Shown in pieces: positions 53,046 through 61,744 of a stretch of DNA of 64,000 nt; the first letter of the stretch is position 1, and each line of letters begins with the position of its first letter. Source of the stretch: Pelagimonas sp. Lineage in GTDB: Bacteria; Pseudomonadota; Alphaproteobacteria; Rhodobacterales; Rhodobacteraceae. Location of the stretch: positions 1 through 64,000 of the forward strand of contig JAOASD010000036.1 in the NCBI GenBank assembly GCA_025210265.1, written 5' to 3'. A program made the translations under genes and the position numbers. Under the pieces are notes generated by a model. The model ran no database searches and was not told where the DNA came from. It saw only the letters and a list, made by a program, of their open reading frames with translations.

Positions 53046-53124
53046 GGCAGCGGGTCCATCAGGTGGGCGCAGACCGCCCACCGGGAAAGGTTATGGTGGG
53101 TTACAAACCCACCCTACAGAGCAT
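53046..53124. repeat. palindromic repeats between cobW and cobN
   Basis: Two hairpins lie side by side: GGTGGGCGCAGACCGCCCACC (53062-53082) and GGTGGGTTACAAACCCACCCTAC (53095-53117). The second matches 18077-18099 except for two bases. The gap lies inside a probable riboswitch-led operon and may lower cobN expression relative to cobW. Confidence 0.55.
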
Positions 53125-54213
53125 TCAGGCGGGTTCGGACACACCCAGCACGGCTTCGATCGCCGCGCGGTTGATGTCGTCATGTTCGCCAATCACAACC
53201 AGGCGGCCCTGACGGGATTCATCGGGCTGCCAGGGGCGGTCGAACTGGTGACGCACCCGCGCACCCACAGCCTGCACCAACAGGCGCATCGGTTTGCCCG
53301 CAACGCTGGCATAGCCTTTGACCCGCAGGATGTTGCGCTCATTCGCCAGTCGTTCGATGGCGGCAACCAGCTGCGCCGGGTCGGCCAGTTCGGGGATGTC
53401 GACCACGATGCTTTCAAACTCATCATGCGAATGGTCGTGATGGTGGTGATGATCGCCATCCTCGTCATCATGGTGGTGGTGATCTTCGTGATGGCTGGGG
53501 CGGGCATCCATGTCATCCTCGGCGGCGGCCTCAAGACCCAGGATCACGCGGGGATCGACCACGCCTTCGGCCACTTCGACCACGGGCAGCGGGCGCGGCG
53601 CCTTGGCGGCGATCATATCCTTGGCCTTGGCCACACCTTCGGGACCGGCCAGATCGGGCTTGGTCAGCAGGATGATGTCGGCGCAGGAAATCTGGTCCTC
53701 GAACACCTCGGACAGGGGCGTTTCATGGTCGATGCTGTCATCGGCCAGACGCTGCGCATCCACAGCCGCCACATCCGATGCAAACCGGCCCGAAGACACG
53801 GCCTCGGCATCGGCCAGCGCGATCACACCGTCCACGGTGATCTTCGAGCGAATATCCGGCCAGTCAAACGCCTTGAGCAGCGGTTTGGGCAGCGCCAGAC
53901 CCGAGGTCTCGATCAGGATATGTTCCGGGCGCGGCTCCAGCGCCATCAGCGCCTCGATCGTGGGGATGAAATCATCGGCCACGGTGCAGCAGATGCAGCC
54001 ATTGGCCAGTTCCATGATGTTTTCCGCCGGGCAATCGGGGATCGCGCAGGATTTCAGGATGTCACCATCCACACCCACATCGCCAAATTCATTGACCACA
54101 ACCGCCAGACGCTTGCCGCCCGGATTTTGCATCAGATGGCTGACCAGCGTGGTTTTGCCCGAGCCCAGAAAGCCGGTGATGACGGTGACGGGAAGTTTTG
54201 CAAGATCAGCCAT
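53125..54213 (-). CDS. cobW: COG0523 GTPase CobW
   Basis: The 362-residue G3E-family GTPase has Walker A GFLGSGKTTLVSHL (about 14-27), the metal motif GCICC (about 72-76) and the GTP base motif TKPD (about 175-190). A His-rich stretch at about 240-265 (HHEDHHHHDDEDGDHHHHH) joins the two domains, typical of cobalt or zinc chaperones. CobW is thought to deliver Co2+ to the cobaltochelatase. It follows DUF1636 by two bases behind the minus-strand cobalamin riboswitch. Confidence 0.94.
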   Translation of the reverse strand: MADLAKLPVTVITGFLGSGKTTLVSHLMQNPGGKRLAVVVNEFGDVGVDGDILKSCAIPDCPAENIMELANGCICCTVADDFIPTIEALMALEPRPEHILIETSGLALPKPLLKAFDWPDIRSKITVDGVIALADAEAVSSGRFASDVAAVDAQRLADDSIDHETPLSEVFEDQISCADIILLTKPDLAGPEGVAKAKDMIAAKAPRPLPVVEVAEGVVDPRVILGLEAAAEDDMDARPSHHEDHHHHDDEDGDHHHHHDHSHDEFESIVVDIPELADPAQLVAAIERLANERNILRVKGYASVAGKPMRLLVQAVGARVRHQFDRPWQPDESRQGRLVVIGEHDDINRAAIEAVLGVSEPA

Positions 54214-54214
54214 A

Positions 54215-54664
54215 TTAAGCCTCGTTCGGTTCAGCAGCGGCAGACGCGGGCGCAGTGGCGGCCAGCGGCGGAATGCGCGCGATACAGTTACGTTTGAAAT
54301 GGTCCGGGCGGGTCCGCCAGGGGATCAGCCCGTCTTTGGTGTCACGATACAGCGCCGCGCCCTCGACCAGCAGGTCAAGATGCGACGTTTCATGCAGATT
54401 TCCGTACAGATAGGTCCAGCGATCCGCCCCGCCGCGCATGGCGGCACTGCATCCCTGATCACAATTCTGCAGGCATTCCACCGGATGCAGCGTCACGCCA
54501 TCGGGCAGATCGCGCTGTGCAAGCGCATCAAACAACGCCTGTCCGGGGCGCTCTCCGTCTTCGGGGATTTCAGTTCCACGCCGGCATTTGACGCAGACAA
54601 GCAGCTCCACCGGGTCGGTCGGCTGGACAGGGGCGGTATCGGCGCCCTGATCTGGCTGGCTCAT
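54215..54664 (-). CDS. DUF1636 thioredoxin-like metal-binding protein
   Basis: The 149-residue product has four or five conserved cysteines: C-V-K-C (about 24-27) and C-L-Q-N-C-D-Q-G-C (about 64-72). That is the [2Fe-2S]-ferredoxin-like thioredoxin pattern of DUF1636. It is first in the operon behind the cobalamin riboswitch and two bases before cobW, a conserved pairing in Rhodobacterales as I recall. A role in redox-linked cobalt delivery or as cofactor for a corrin step is plausible. The C-terminus is Ala/Pro-rich and not conserved. Confidence 0.8.
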   Translation of the reverse strand: MSQPDQGADTAPVQPTDPVELLVCVKCRRGTEIPEDGERPGQALFDALAQRDLPDGVTLHPVECLQNCDQGCSAAMRGGADRWTYLYGNLHETSHLDLLVEGAALYRDTKDGLIPWRTRPDHFKRNCIARIPPLAATAPASAAAEPNEA

Positions 54665-54734
54665 GTGTCATGGCCCTTTTATCCGGGACACCCCGCCCGG
54701 TTCGAAGTTGCATTGCAGGCGCCGAGGGTCTGCG

Positions 54735-54905
54735 CCCAGTCGATGGCAGGTCTCCTGGCTGGCGGATCAACGGCACTCTGCGCCTTCCCGGCCCGGTTCG
54801 GGGCCAGTGGCCTGTTGCAGCGCGCCAACCGCTTACAGTTGCGGGGGCAGCCGCGGCATTGAGACAGGGCCAGGCCCGGTCACGCACCGCGTTCCCTTTT
54901 CATCC
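54735..54905 (-). promoter_or_regulatory. cobalamin riboswitch upstream of DUF1636-cobW
   Basis: Read on the minus strand, the core elements come in order: GGGAACGCGGTGCG (about 54898-54885), GCTGCCCCCGCAACTGTAAGCGG (about 54851-54829), GCCACTGG, GGGAAGGC (about 54792-54785) and the B12 box AGCCAGGAGACCTGCC (54760-54745). The leader runs 70 bases to the DUF1636 start. Control probably covers DUF1636, cobW and, if the transcript continues across the hairpin gap, cobN-G-H-I-J. Confidence 0.95.
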
Positions 54906-55110
54906 CAATAGGCCAAGGCCATGCGGGAACCATCGCCCGGCGGTTTGCCTCAGGTGAAAGCCCTCTGTCAATGCGCCGCTCTACCCTGCCCTGCGTTTTG
55001 CCCCGGCGGCGCGGGGTCGCTTTGCCCCGTTGACCTGCCGCAGCCATGGATTGACGCCGGATGCTTTTGCTGTGCAAATCGCTTTGACACACAGACCGCC
55101 AGAGGCCCCC
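54906..55110 (+). promoter_or_regulatory. divergent promoter region between the riboswitch and cobO
   Basis: This 205-base region should carry the promoter for the minus-strand riboswitch transcript and that for cobO. No riboswitch is seen on the plus strand. TTGCTGTGCAAATCGCTTTGACAC (about 55067-55090) is the most promoter-like part, but a -10 cannot be called. Confidence 0.3.
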
Positions 55111-55719
55111 ATGGAAGATATCAACGCCCGCCACGCCGAAAAGATGCGCAAAATCAAGGCCGCGCGCGATCGCCTGATGGAAACCAAGACCGAGGAAAAA
55201 GGTCTGATCATCATCCATACTGGCCCCGGCAAGGGCAAATCGTCGTCCGGTTTCGGCATGATCATGCGCTGCATTGCCCATGGGATGCAGGCGTCGGTCG
55301 TGCAGTTCATCAAAGGCAACCGTGACACCGGCGAAAAGACCTTTCTGCGCGAACGATTCGCGGACGAGGTCCGGTTTTTTGTCTCCGGTGAGGGCTTTAC
55401 CTGGGAAACACAGGACCGCGAGCGCGACATCGCGGCGGCGCAGAAGGGCTGGGAGATCGCCAAGGAACAGATCCTGGACCCAGAGGTGGATTTTGTCCTG
55501 CTGGACGAGATCAACATCGCCCTGCGCAATGATTATCTGGACATTGACGAGGTGGTGGATTTCCTACTGGAGCAAAAACCCCGCATGACCCATGTCTGCC
55601 TGACCGGCCGCAACGCCAAACCCGAACTGATCGAAGCCGCCGATCTGGTGACCGAAATGACCCTGCTGAAACACCCGTTCCGCGACGGCGTGATGGCGCA
55701 GAAGGGGGTGGAGTTCTAA
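55111..55719 (+). CDS. cobO: cob(I)yrinic acid a,c-diamide adenosyltransferase CobO
   Basis: The 202-residue enzyme has the CobA/CobO/BtuR P-loop GPGKGKSSSGFGM (about 38-50) and the later VDFVLLDEINIALRNDYLD (about 128-146), with DE acting in metal binding. It transfers the 5'-deoxyadenosyl group from ATP to Co(I). ATG 55111 is chosen because the longer frame upstream lies in the intergenic region. The stop overlaps the stop of the convergent DUF4062 gene by three bases. Confidence 0.94.
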   Translation: MEDINARHAEKMRKIKAARDRLMETKTEEKGLIIIHTGPGKGKSSSGFGMIMRCIAHGMQASVVQFIKGNRDTGEKTFLRERFADEVRFFVSGEGFTWETQDRERDIAAAQKGWEIAKEQILDPEVDFVLLDEINIALRNDYLDIDEVVDFLLEQKPRMTHVCLTGRNAKPELIEAADLVTEMTLLKHPFRDGVMAQKGVEF

Positions 55720-56729
55720 GTAAACAAGTATTCCTTCAACGCGGCTCTATCTAACGATTTGCGCGCAACGTTTCCTCTGATCCACACCCTTGCGTCAGGC
55801 AAAAGCACCCAAGAGGTCGCTCCGTATTCATTGGTATAGGAAGAAATCATGCTTTCCCCCTCCAACCATTCGAGAAAAGACCGAAACTCGAAGTACTCCC
55901 CCAAATCTCTTTGATAATACTTAAACGAAACTTCCTTTGGTTTAAGTCCCTCAAGAACTCGTCGATAAAGAGCGCCCTCCTCCTCCTCCTCTAAGAGCGC
56001 GACGCAAATTTCATATAGAAAACTATCCTTAGAAACAGAGGTGGTGAGCTGTGCACCGGTAAACTCGTACCCGTCATCCGCTGCCACTTCCTCCCTCCAA
56101 CGTAGCGGAACCAGTCCTTTCTGCTGTGAGAGTGTTTTAGCGAAGTCAGGGTTGACTACTTGCACTTCTGCAAGTTGCAATTTCAACTCAGCGATCTCGG
56201 CACGCGCTTTCTCTGAAGAAATTCCATCGGCTCGCACCCAACCAACTGCAGATTTGCGACGTTGAATGTCCTGCAAGGCAAAAACCGTTTCGGCCATCAG
56301 TTCCTTGGGGTCTTCCCAAAATCGCACGACCGATCCCGTGGTCAGTTTCTGGCGAAACTTTTCCAACGCAGCGCGGCCCGCATCCCCTGTCTCAAGAAAC
56401 TCCCCGCGCAACTGATTAAACGGATCCTTATGCAACAACCGGATCACCGGTTTGCCGATCTCCATGGCGTAATCATATTCCATCTCTGTATAGCTCAGCC
56501 CGGTTTCCGGGTGGATGGACCCGTAGCGCCCCGCAGAAATCAGCAGGTAGTAATCCGACTGATCAATCACCGTCTTGATGAACTCGAACTGTTCCTGATC
56601 CGCTGCCGGGAACAGCTCCATCCCCGCTGGAAAGCAATCCGCGCGCAGCAGGGCCTGGCTGACCTCTTGCCGGGCGTTCTGCAAATCCTGAAAGGTTGAC
56701 GAGATGAAGACCTGGTATCGCTTTTCCAT
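55716..56729 (-). CDS. DUF4062 (TIR-like) protein inserted in the cobalamin cluster
   Basis: The 337-residue product has an N-terminal DUF4062 domain (about 1-100): YQVFISSTFQDLQNARQEV, AADQEQFEFIKTVIDQSDYYLLISAGRYGS and LSYTEMEYDYAMEIGKPVI. This is the TIR-like fold often fused to STAND ATPases. Here there is no ATPase. A helical linker (about 170-200) and a mixed C-terminal domain (about 210-337), possibly winged-helix-like (EICVALLEEEEEGALY, FRSFLEWLEGESMISSY), follow. It is AT-richer than its neighbours and sits between cobO and cobQ with no cobalamin link. It is read against both genes. A sensor or defence role is a guess. Confidence 0.7.
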   Translation of the reverse strand: MEKRYQVFISSTFQDLQNARQEVSQALLRADCFPAGMELFPAADQEQFEFIKTVIDQSDYYLLISAGRYGSIHPETGLSYTEMEYDYAMEIGKPVIRLLHKDPFNQLRGEFLETGDAGRAALEKFRQKLTTGSVVRFWEDPKELMAETVFALQDIQRRKSAVGWVRADGISSEKARAEIAELKLQLAEVQVVNPDFAKTLSQQKGLVPLRWREEVAADDGYEFTGAQLTTSVSKDSFLYEICVALLEEEEEGALYRRVLEGLKPKEVSFKYYQRDLGEYFEFRSFLEWLEGESMISSYTNEYGATSWVLLPDARVWIRGNVARKSLDRAALKEYLFT

Positions 56730-56805
56730 CTGGGTCCATTACTTTAACTGAAATCCGTGTCCGGCTCGAAAGTGGGACTGTTTCTAACCAGCGTCAAGGC
56801 AAGCA

Positions 56806-58251
56806 ATGACCAAATCCGTGATGATCCAGGGCACCGGCTCCAATGTCGGAAAATCCATGCTGGTGGCGGGGCTGTGCCGCGCGGCGCTGCGGCGCGGGCT
56901 GTCTGTTGCGCCGTTCAAGCCGCAGAACATGTCCAACAATGCCGCCGTGACCAGCGATGGCGGCGAGATCGGGCGCGCGCAGGCGTTGCAGGCGCTGGCC
57001 TGTGGGTTGGCGCCGCACACGGATATGAACCCGGTTCTGCTGAAACCCGAAACCGATGTCGGGTCGCAGGTTGTGGTGCAGGGCAAGCGGCTGGCCACGG
57101 TTAAGGCGCGCGAATATTCCCGCCTGAAACCGACCCTGATGACCCATGTTCTGGACAGTTTTGAACGCCTCAAATCCCGTCACGACCTTGTGCTGGTCGA
57201 AGGCGCGGGCAGCCCGGCCGAGGTCAATCTACGCGCCGGTGACATCGCCAATATGGGCTTTGCGCTGGCGGCAGATGTGCCGGTCATTCTGTGTGGTGAC
57301 ATTGACCGGGGTGGCGTTATTGCGCAGATCCTTGGCACGCAACTGGTGCTGGATCCTGACGATGCGGCGCTTGTTTCCGGTTTTCTGATCAACAAGTTCC
57401 GCGGTGATCCGCGCCTGTTTGACGATGGTTATCAGCTGATCGAGGACCGCTCTGGCTGGCGTGGATTTGGCGTGGCCCCCTGGTTCCCCGAGGCGTGGAA
57501 ACTGCCTGCCGAGGATGCTCTGGATGTGGCCACGCCCACGCGTGAAAGCGGGCTGCATGTGGTCTGCCTGCGCCTGTCGCGCATGGCGAATTTCGACGAT
57601 ATGGATCCGCTGGCGCAGGAACCCGGCGTGCGCTTGACCATGCTGCCCCCCGGGCAGCCGATCCCGGCGGATGCGGATGTGGTGATCCTGCCCGGCAGCA
57701 AATCAACCCGGGGCGATCTGGCCTATCTGCGCGCCCAGGGCTGGGGTATTGATCTGGCCGCCCATCACCGGCGCGGCGGACATGTTCTGGGAATTTGCGG
57801 CGGCTATCAGATGTTGGGTCAGACCATTGCAGACCCCGATGGGATCGAAGGGCCCGCGGGCACCGATCCGGGCCTTGGCCTGTTGCAGATCGACACGGTG
57901 ATGACCGGCGACAAACGCCTGACCGAAACCCGCGCGACCCATGCGGGTTCGGGCCTTGGGTTTGACGGCTATGAGATCCATATCGGGCGCAGCAGCGGCC
58001 CAGATCGCGACCGCCCCTTTGCCCATGTCGATGGAAAACCTGAGGGCGCGATCAGCGCGGATGGCCGGGTGCAGGGCAGCTATCTGCACGGCATGTTCCG
58101 CGATGACGGGTTCCGCGCTGCGTGGTTGGCGCAGTTCGATACCGCCAGCCAAGCGGGCTATGGCGAAACGGTCGAGGCCACGCTGGACGCGCTGGCCGAT
58201 CACATGGAAACCCATTTGGATGTGGACGGAATCCTGAACGCCGCGCGCTAA
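56806..58251 (+). CDS. cobQ: cobyric acid synthase CobQ
   Basis: The 481-residue amidotransferase has two domains. The ATP-grasp-like synthetase domain starts [22 protein letters not shown] (P-loop about 5-17), with [25 protein letters not shown] and [21 protein letters not shown]. The glutaminase domain has the active-site Cys in [13 protein letters not shown] (about 330) and the late SYLHGMF. It amidates the b, d, e and g side chains of adenosylcobyrinic acid a,c-diamide. Length and motifs are normal. Confidence 0.96.
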   Translation: MTKSVMIQGTGSNVGKSMLVAGLCRAALRRGLSVAPFKPQNMSNNAAVTSDGGEIGRAQALQALACGLAPHTDMNPVLLKPETDVGSQVVVQGKRLATVKAREYSRLKPTLMTHVLDSFERLKSRHDLVLVEGAGSPAEVNLRAGDIANMGFALAADVPVILCGDIDRGGVIAQILGTQLVLDPDDAALVSGFLINKFRGDPRLFDDGYQLIEDRSGWRGFGVAPWFPEAWKLPAEDALDVATPTRESGLHVVCLRLSRMANFDDMDPLAQEPGVRLTMLPPGQPIPADADVVILPGSKSTRGDLAYLRAQGWGIDLAAHHRRGGHVLGICGGYQMLGQTIADPDGIEGPAGTDPGLGLLQIDTVMTGDKRLTETRATHAGSGLGFDGYEIHIGRSSGPDRDRPFAHVDGKPEGAISADGRVQGSYLHGMFRDDGFRAAWLAQFDTASQAGYGETVEATLDALADHMETHLDVDGILNAAR

Positions 58252-58270
58252 GCTGTCACGCCATGGGCGA

Positions 58271-58894
58271 CTAGCGCGTCACCCACTCGGTCTTGGCATT
58301 CTCCTGCCACCCCTTGCGGTGAAGCAGCGGCGTGTCATCGTCAAATTCCGGGTAGCCGATGCACAGATAGGCCGTAAAGTTCCAGCTTTCGGGCACATCA
58401 AACAGGGTTTTCATCCGGTCGGGATCAAGGATCGACAGCATCCCGATGCCCAAATTATGCGCCCGCGCGGTCAACCACATGCCATACACCGCCATTGAGG
58501 TGCTTTGCTCTAGCGTATGCGGCATGGTTGCACGGCCCAGCCCCCTGCCCTCGGGTGGGTCGGTTTCGGTGAACACGGCCAGCTGCAGCGGGGCCTTGTC
58601 GATCCCGGCCAGTTTCAGCCTTGTGTATTCAACGCGCGTGTCATTGTCATAGCTTTCTGCCGCCGCCTGATTGCAGCGCAGGAAATCGGCGCGCACCTGT
58701 TGGCGCAGACCGGGTTCTTCGACCCGGAACACCCGCCAGGGGCGCGCATTCCCGACCGACGGGGCCAGATCCATCGCCGCGCGCAGCTCTTCGATCAGAT
58801 CTTCGGACAGTGGGGTCCGACGGAAATGGCGCATGTCGCGCCGCCAGCGCATCAGTTCTTGCAGGTGCTCCGCATGATCTTCGGTCATTTTCAT
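58271..58894 (-). CDS. bluB: 5,6-dimethylbenzimidazole synthase BluB
   Basis: This 207-residue flavin-destructase has the nitroreductase fold: RRDMRHFRR near residue 18, APSVGNARPWRVFRV (about 43-57) for FMN binding, and AVYGMWLTARAHNLGIGMLSILDP. Oxygen-dependent cleavage of FMNH2 makes the lower ligand base, so the cell makes its own DMB and true B12. It shares its start with the cobC stop (ATGA). The order BluB-CobC-CbiB-PduX is one minus-strand operon. Confidence 0.94.
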   Translation of the reverse strand: MKMTEDHAEHLQELMRWRRDMRHFRRTPLSEDLIEELRAAMDLAPSVGNARPWRVFRVEEPGLRQQVRADFLRCNQAAAESYDNDTRVEYTRLKLAGIDKAPLQLAVFTETDPPEGRGLGRATMPHTLEQSTSMAVYGMWLTARAHNLGIGMLSILDPDRMKTLFDVPESWNFTAYLCIGYPEFDDDTPLLHRKGWQENAKTEWVTR

Positions 58895-59901
58895 CCGGTG
58901 TGCTCCTTTTCTGACGAGGCTGCGCCTGGCATGGCCGCAAAAGCCGTTTCAAGGCGGTTCCAGCCCGATACCGGTGGCAGACCCAGCCGCACCCAGCCAT
59001 CGGACCACGGAAAGATCCGGCTCCAGATTTTGTGGCGGGCCAGATGGTCCTGCACGGCCTGGGCATCCGGGGTCATGTAGCTGCGAAACAGATGGGTGCC
59101 ACCGATATATGTCCACTCTGCGGCGGCGGCCAGATCATCCAGCCGCGCGCAATCCTGTGCCAGCCGGGCGGTGGTCTGATCCTGCCAGACCGTGTCGACC
59201 AGCGCGGCCATGCCGCAGGCAATCGCCGGGCCGCTGACCGCCCAGGGGCCTGCCAGCGCGCGCATCTGATCAATCAGATCGACAGGCCCAAGGGCAAAGC
59301 CCAGCCGCGCCCCTGCCAGCCCGTAGAATTTTCCGAAAGAGCGCAGCACCAGCACCCGCGCGCCCGCGGACAGCGCCTCCAGATGCGGCAGGATCGACAG
59401 ATCGGGCGTCGGATCGGCAAAGCTCTCATCCACCACAAGCAGACCGACCTGTGTGGCCAGCTCTATCAGGGAGGGGACCGTGTGGCTGCCACCGGTCGGG
59501 TTGTTCGGATTGACCACCACGGCCAGATCGGCCCCGCGCAGCAGCGCCGGGTCCGGCACTTCGGCCACCTCCCAGCCCTGCGCGCGCAGCGAGGCCGCGT
59601 GTTCGTTATAGGTTGGCCCCAGCACGCGGGCCGTCCCCGCCTGCGCCAGACGCGGCACCAGCTGAATCGCCCCCTGCGCCCCGGCCAGCGCGATACATCC
59701 CGCACCTGCGGCCTTGTATGTCTGTTTTGCCTGCGCCTCCAGCGCGGCCATCTCGGCCCGTGTTGGCAAGGCCCCCCAGGCGTGCGCAGGCATATCCGGC
59801 AGCGGATAGGGCACGGCATTGATACCGGTAGAAAGGTCCAGCCAGTCCCCCGCCCCATAGGCCGCAATGGCCCGGTCCATATCCCCTCCGTGGTCGCGCA
59901 T
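58891..59901 (-). CDS. cobC: threonine-phosphate decarboxylase CobC (PLP)
   Basis: The 336-residue class I/II aminotransferase-fold enzyme has DLSTGINAVPYPLPD (about 23-37), NPNNPTGG (about 132-139), DESFADP (about 159-165) and the PLP lysine in RSFGKFYGLAGARLGF (Lys about 192). It is the CobC/Salmonella CobD enzyme that makes (R)-1-amino-2-propanol phosphate from threonine phosphate. Its start ATG at 59901 is favoured by GGAGGGG-like bases upstream. A PduX-like kinase two genes upstream in the operon likely supplies the substrate. Confidence 0.9.
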   Translation of the reverse strand: MRDHGGDMDRAIAAYGAGDWLDLSTGINAVPYPLPDMPAHAWGALPTRAEMAALEAQAKQTYKAAGAGCIALAGAQGAIQLVPRLAQAGTARVLGPTYNEHAASLRAQGWEVAEVPDPALLRGADLAVVVNPNNPTGGSHTVPSLIELATQVGLLVVDESFADPTPDLSILPHLEALSAGARVLVLRSFGKFYGLAGARLGFALGPVDLIDQMRALAGPWAVSGPAIACGMAALVDTVWQDQTTARLAQDCARLDDLAAAAEWTYIGGTHLFRSYMTPDAQAVQDHLARHKIWSRIFPWSDGWVRLGLPPVSGWNRLETAFAAMPGAASSEKEHTG

Positions 59902-59908
59902 CAGTCCC

Positions 59909-60850
59909 TCACATCATTGCCAGCAGCGCCAAAACTGCGCCGCACAAAAGCATCGCCCGGCGGAAAAGCGCAAGCCCCCGCGCCAGATCATCCGCATAGG
60001 GATCGCGCCCCTCGGCATGAACCCAGGGCTCATCTGCGATACGATCACCATATTGGCGCGGCCCGGACAGGCGCAGCCCCAGCGCCCCAGCCAGCGCCCC
60101 TTCGGGCCAGCCCGCATTGGGCGAACGATGCAGACCCGCATCACGCATCATGACGCGCAGCCCCGTGCCCACGGCATTGCCAGAGGCCAGCGCGAACAAA
60201 ACACCGGTCAGGCGCGCCGGGATCAGATTGACCACATCATCCAGCCGCGCTGCGATCTTGCCAAACTCCTCATAGCGGTCATTGCGATGACCAATCATGG
60301 AATCCATTGTGTTAACAGCTTTATAAAGTGCGATCCCCGGCAGCCCCAGAACCACTCCCCAAAAGACAGGCGCGACGATCCCGTCTGAACTGTTCTCAGC
60401 AAGGCTTTCCAGTGCGGCGCGGGCCACACCGGCCTCGTCCAGCTGCGCCGGGTCGCGGCCTACAATCATCGACACCGCATGGCGGGCACTGGCCAGATCC
60501 CCCCGCAGCAGAGGGGCGGCCACTGCCTGCACATGGTCATGCATCGACCGGGTCGCGATCAGCGGCCAGCACAGCACACCAATCAACATCGCGCCAACCC
60601 ATCCGTCTGGCAGCAAGTTTTGCACTGCAAAACTTGGCACCCCGACCGCCAGCAAAACGATCAACACGCAGACACCGCCTGCCGCGCGGCGTCGCATTGC
60701 AGCGCCTTTGTTCAACCGCGCCTCCAGCCAAGAAATCAATGCCCCGATCCAGACAACCGGATGCGACACACGCCGGAACAGCGCCGCAGGCCAGCCCAGT
60801 GCCGCGTCGATCAGAAATCCCACCAGAATAGCCGCTGAAAACAGCATCAC
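59909..60850 (-). CDS. cbiB: adenosylcobinamide-phosphate synthase CbiB/CobD
   Basis: The 313-residue membrane protein has about four to five helices. Family motifs are HPVVWIGALISWLEARLNKG (about 30-49), ESLAENSSDGIVAPVFW (about 148-164) and KAVNTMDSMIGHRNDRYEEFG (about 178-198). It attaches aminopropanol (or its phosphate) to cobyric acid. It begins four bases into the end of the PduX-like gene and lies seven bases before cobC on the same strand. Confidence 0.95.
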   Translation of the reverse strand: MMLFSAAILVGFLIDAALGWPAALFRRVSHPVVWIGALISWLEARLNKGAAMRRRAAGGVCVLIVLLAVGVPSFAVQNLLPDGWVGAMLIGVLCWPLIATRSMHDHVQAVAAPLLRGDLASARHAVSMIVGRDPAQLDEAGVARAALESLAENSSDGIVAPVFWGVVLGLPGIALYKAVNTMDSMIGHRNDRYEEFGKIAARLDDVVNLIPARLTGVLFALASGNAVGTGLRVMMRDAGLHRSPNAGWPEGALAGALGLRLSGPRQYGDRIADEPWVHAEGRDPYADDLARGLALFRRAMLLCGAVLALLAMM

Positions 60851-61701
60851 GCGCCTCCGCGTTCAAATTGCACAACCTGCCGCAGCCCCGCCTGCTGCAG
60901 AACCGACGCAGCCCCCGCAGGCACCGACCCAGACGCAAAGATCAGACCGCGCGCAGACCCCGTATGCGCCCGCACATGCCCCAGCGCACCCAGATCCCGC
61001 GCCAGATCCGCCATCGGACAGGGAGCGGCATCGCGCAGCGCGGCCGCCCGCGCCGCGGACTGGCTGGCCAGCTGGGCAAAGTCCTTTAGATCCGAGGCCC
61101 GCTGCCACTGCGCAACCAGATCCGATATATCGGCAAAGCGCCGATCCGACGCATCCGTGCGCTGCGGCGCGCCCCAAAAACCGCCCAGCACACTGCAACG
61201 CGGCGGCACTGGCATATCCTGCAGGATGTCTCCCCGGCGCGATGCCCATAACACAGCCTCGGGCACGGGTAACATCAGCGGATCGCTTGCGCCTTCGACC
61301 GCGATGCAGGCGCGGGCCAGATTCAGCGCCGTACCGTCACAACCCGCCAGACGCGCCAGCGCGACCAGCGCGGCAGTGGACATGCCCCCGCCACCGCCTA
61401 CGGGCAGATCCGGGATCAGGTGGAAATGACCGCTCTCTGGCAGGTTCAAGGCGCGCAGAAACGCCTGAGCGCGGGGCAGGTCCAGCAGGCCATCCCCGCC
61501 GCTGAGCTGCAACGCCTCTGCCGGGGTGTAGCGCGCCCGCAACCCGAAATCCGGGCAATGCAGCGTGACCAGCGCCACGGGCCCTTCGGCCCCCAGCCGC
61601 CCCTGCACCCATTCGCCAAAATGCCCCGCAACGCAGGTCTCCGCCCCTTTCGGGCCGGTTCCCTGGCGATCCATGTCGGAAGCGGGCTCAAAAGGTCTCA
61701 T
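60847..61701 (-). CDS. PduX-like L-threonine kinase (GHMP family)
   Basis: The 284-residue product has the GHMP-type fold: GETCVAGHFGEWVQGRLG-like start (about 19-36), a substrate-side strand, DLPVGGGGGMSTAALVALARLAG (about 98-120), where the family has PxGxGxxSS, and a late GSARGLIFA. PduX phosphorylates L-threonine to L-threonine-O-3-phosphate, the substrate of CobC two genes downstream. The nucleotide loop reads PVGGGGGMSTA, glycine-rich with S-T for the usual S-S. It is often annotated as a propanediol utilization protein, but no pdu genes are here. A second ATG (about 61674) is possible. Confidence 0.8.
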   Translation of the reverse strand: MRPFEPASDMDRQGTGPKGAETCVAGHFGEWVQGRLGAEGPVALVTLHCPDFGLRARYTPAEALQLSGGDGLLDLPRAQAFLRALNLPESGHFHLIPDLPVGGGGGMSTAALVALARLAGCDGTALNLARACIAVEGASDPLMLPVPEAVLWASRRGDILQDMPVPPRCSVLGGFWGAPQRTDASDRRFADISDLVAQWQRASDLKDFAQLASQSAARAAALRDAAPCPMADLARDLGALGHVRAHTGSARGLIFASGSVPAGAASVLQQAGLRQVVQFERGGA

Positions 61702-61744
61702 CCGGGCTTTCCATTTTCTGCGGAACCTGCTTTGTCACGATCCC

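Noticed and set aside
49851-53174. A 1107-codon open frame on the plus strand opposite cobN
   Set aside because: It is a by-product of high G+C codon use in cobN. The translation is Arg/Gln/His-rich low-complexity sequence without family resemblance, whereas the minus-strand frame is clear CobN.
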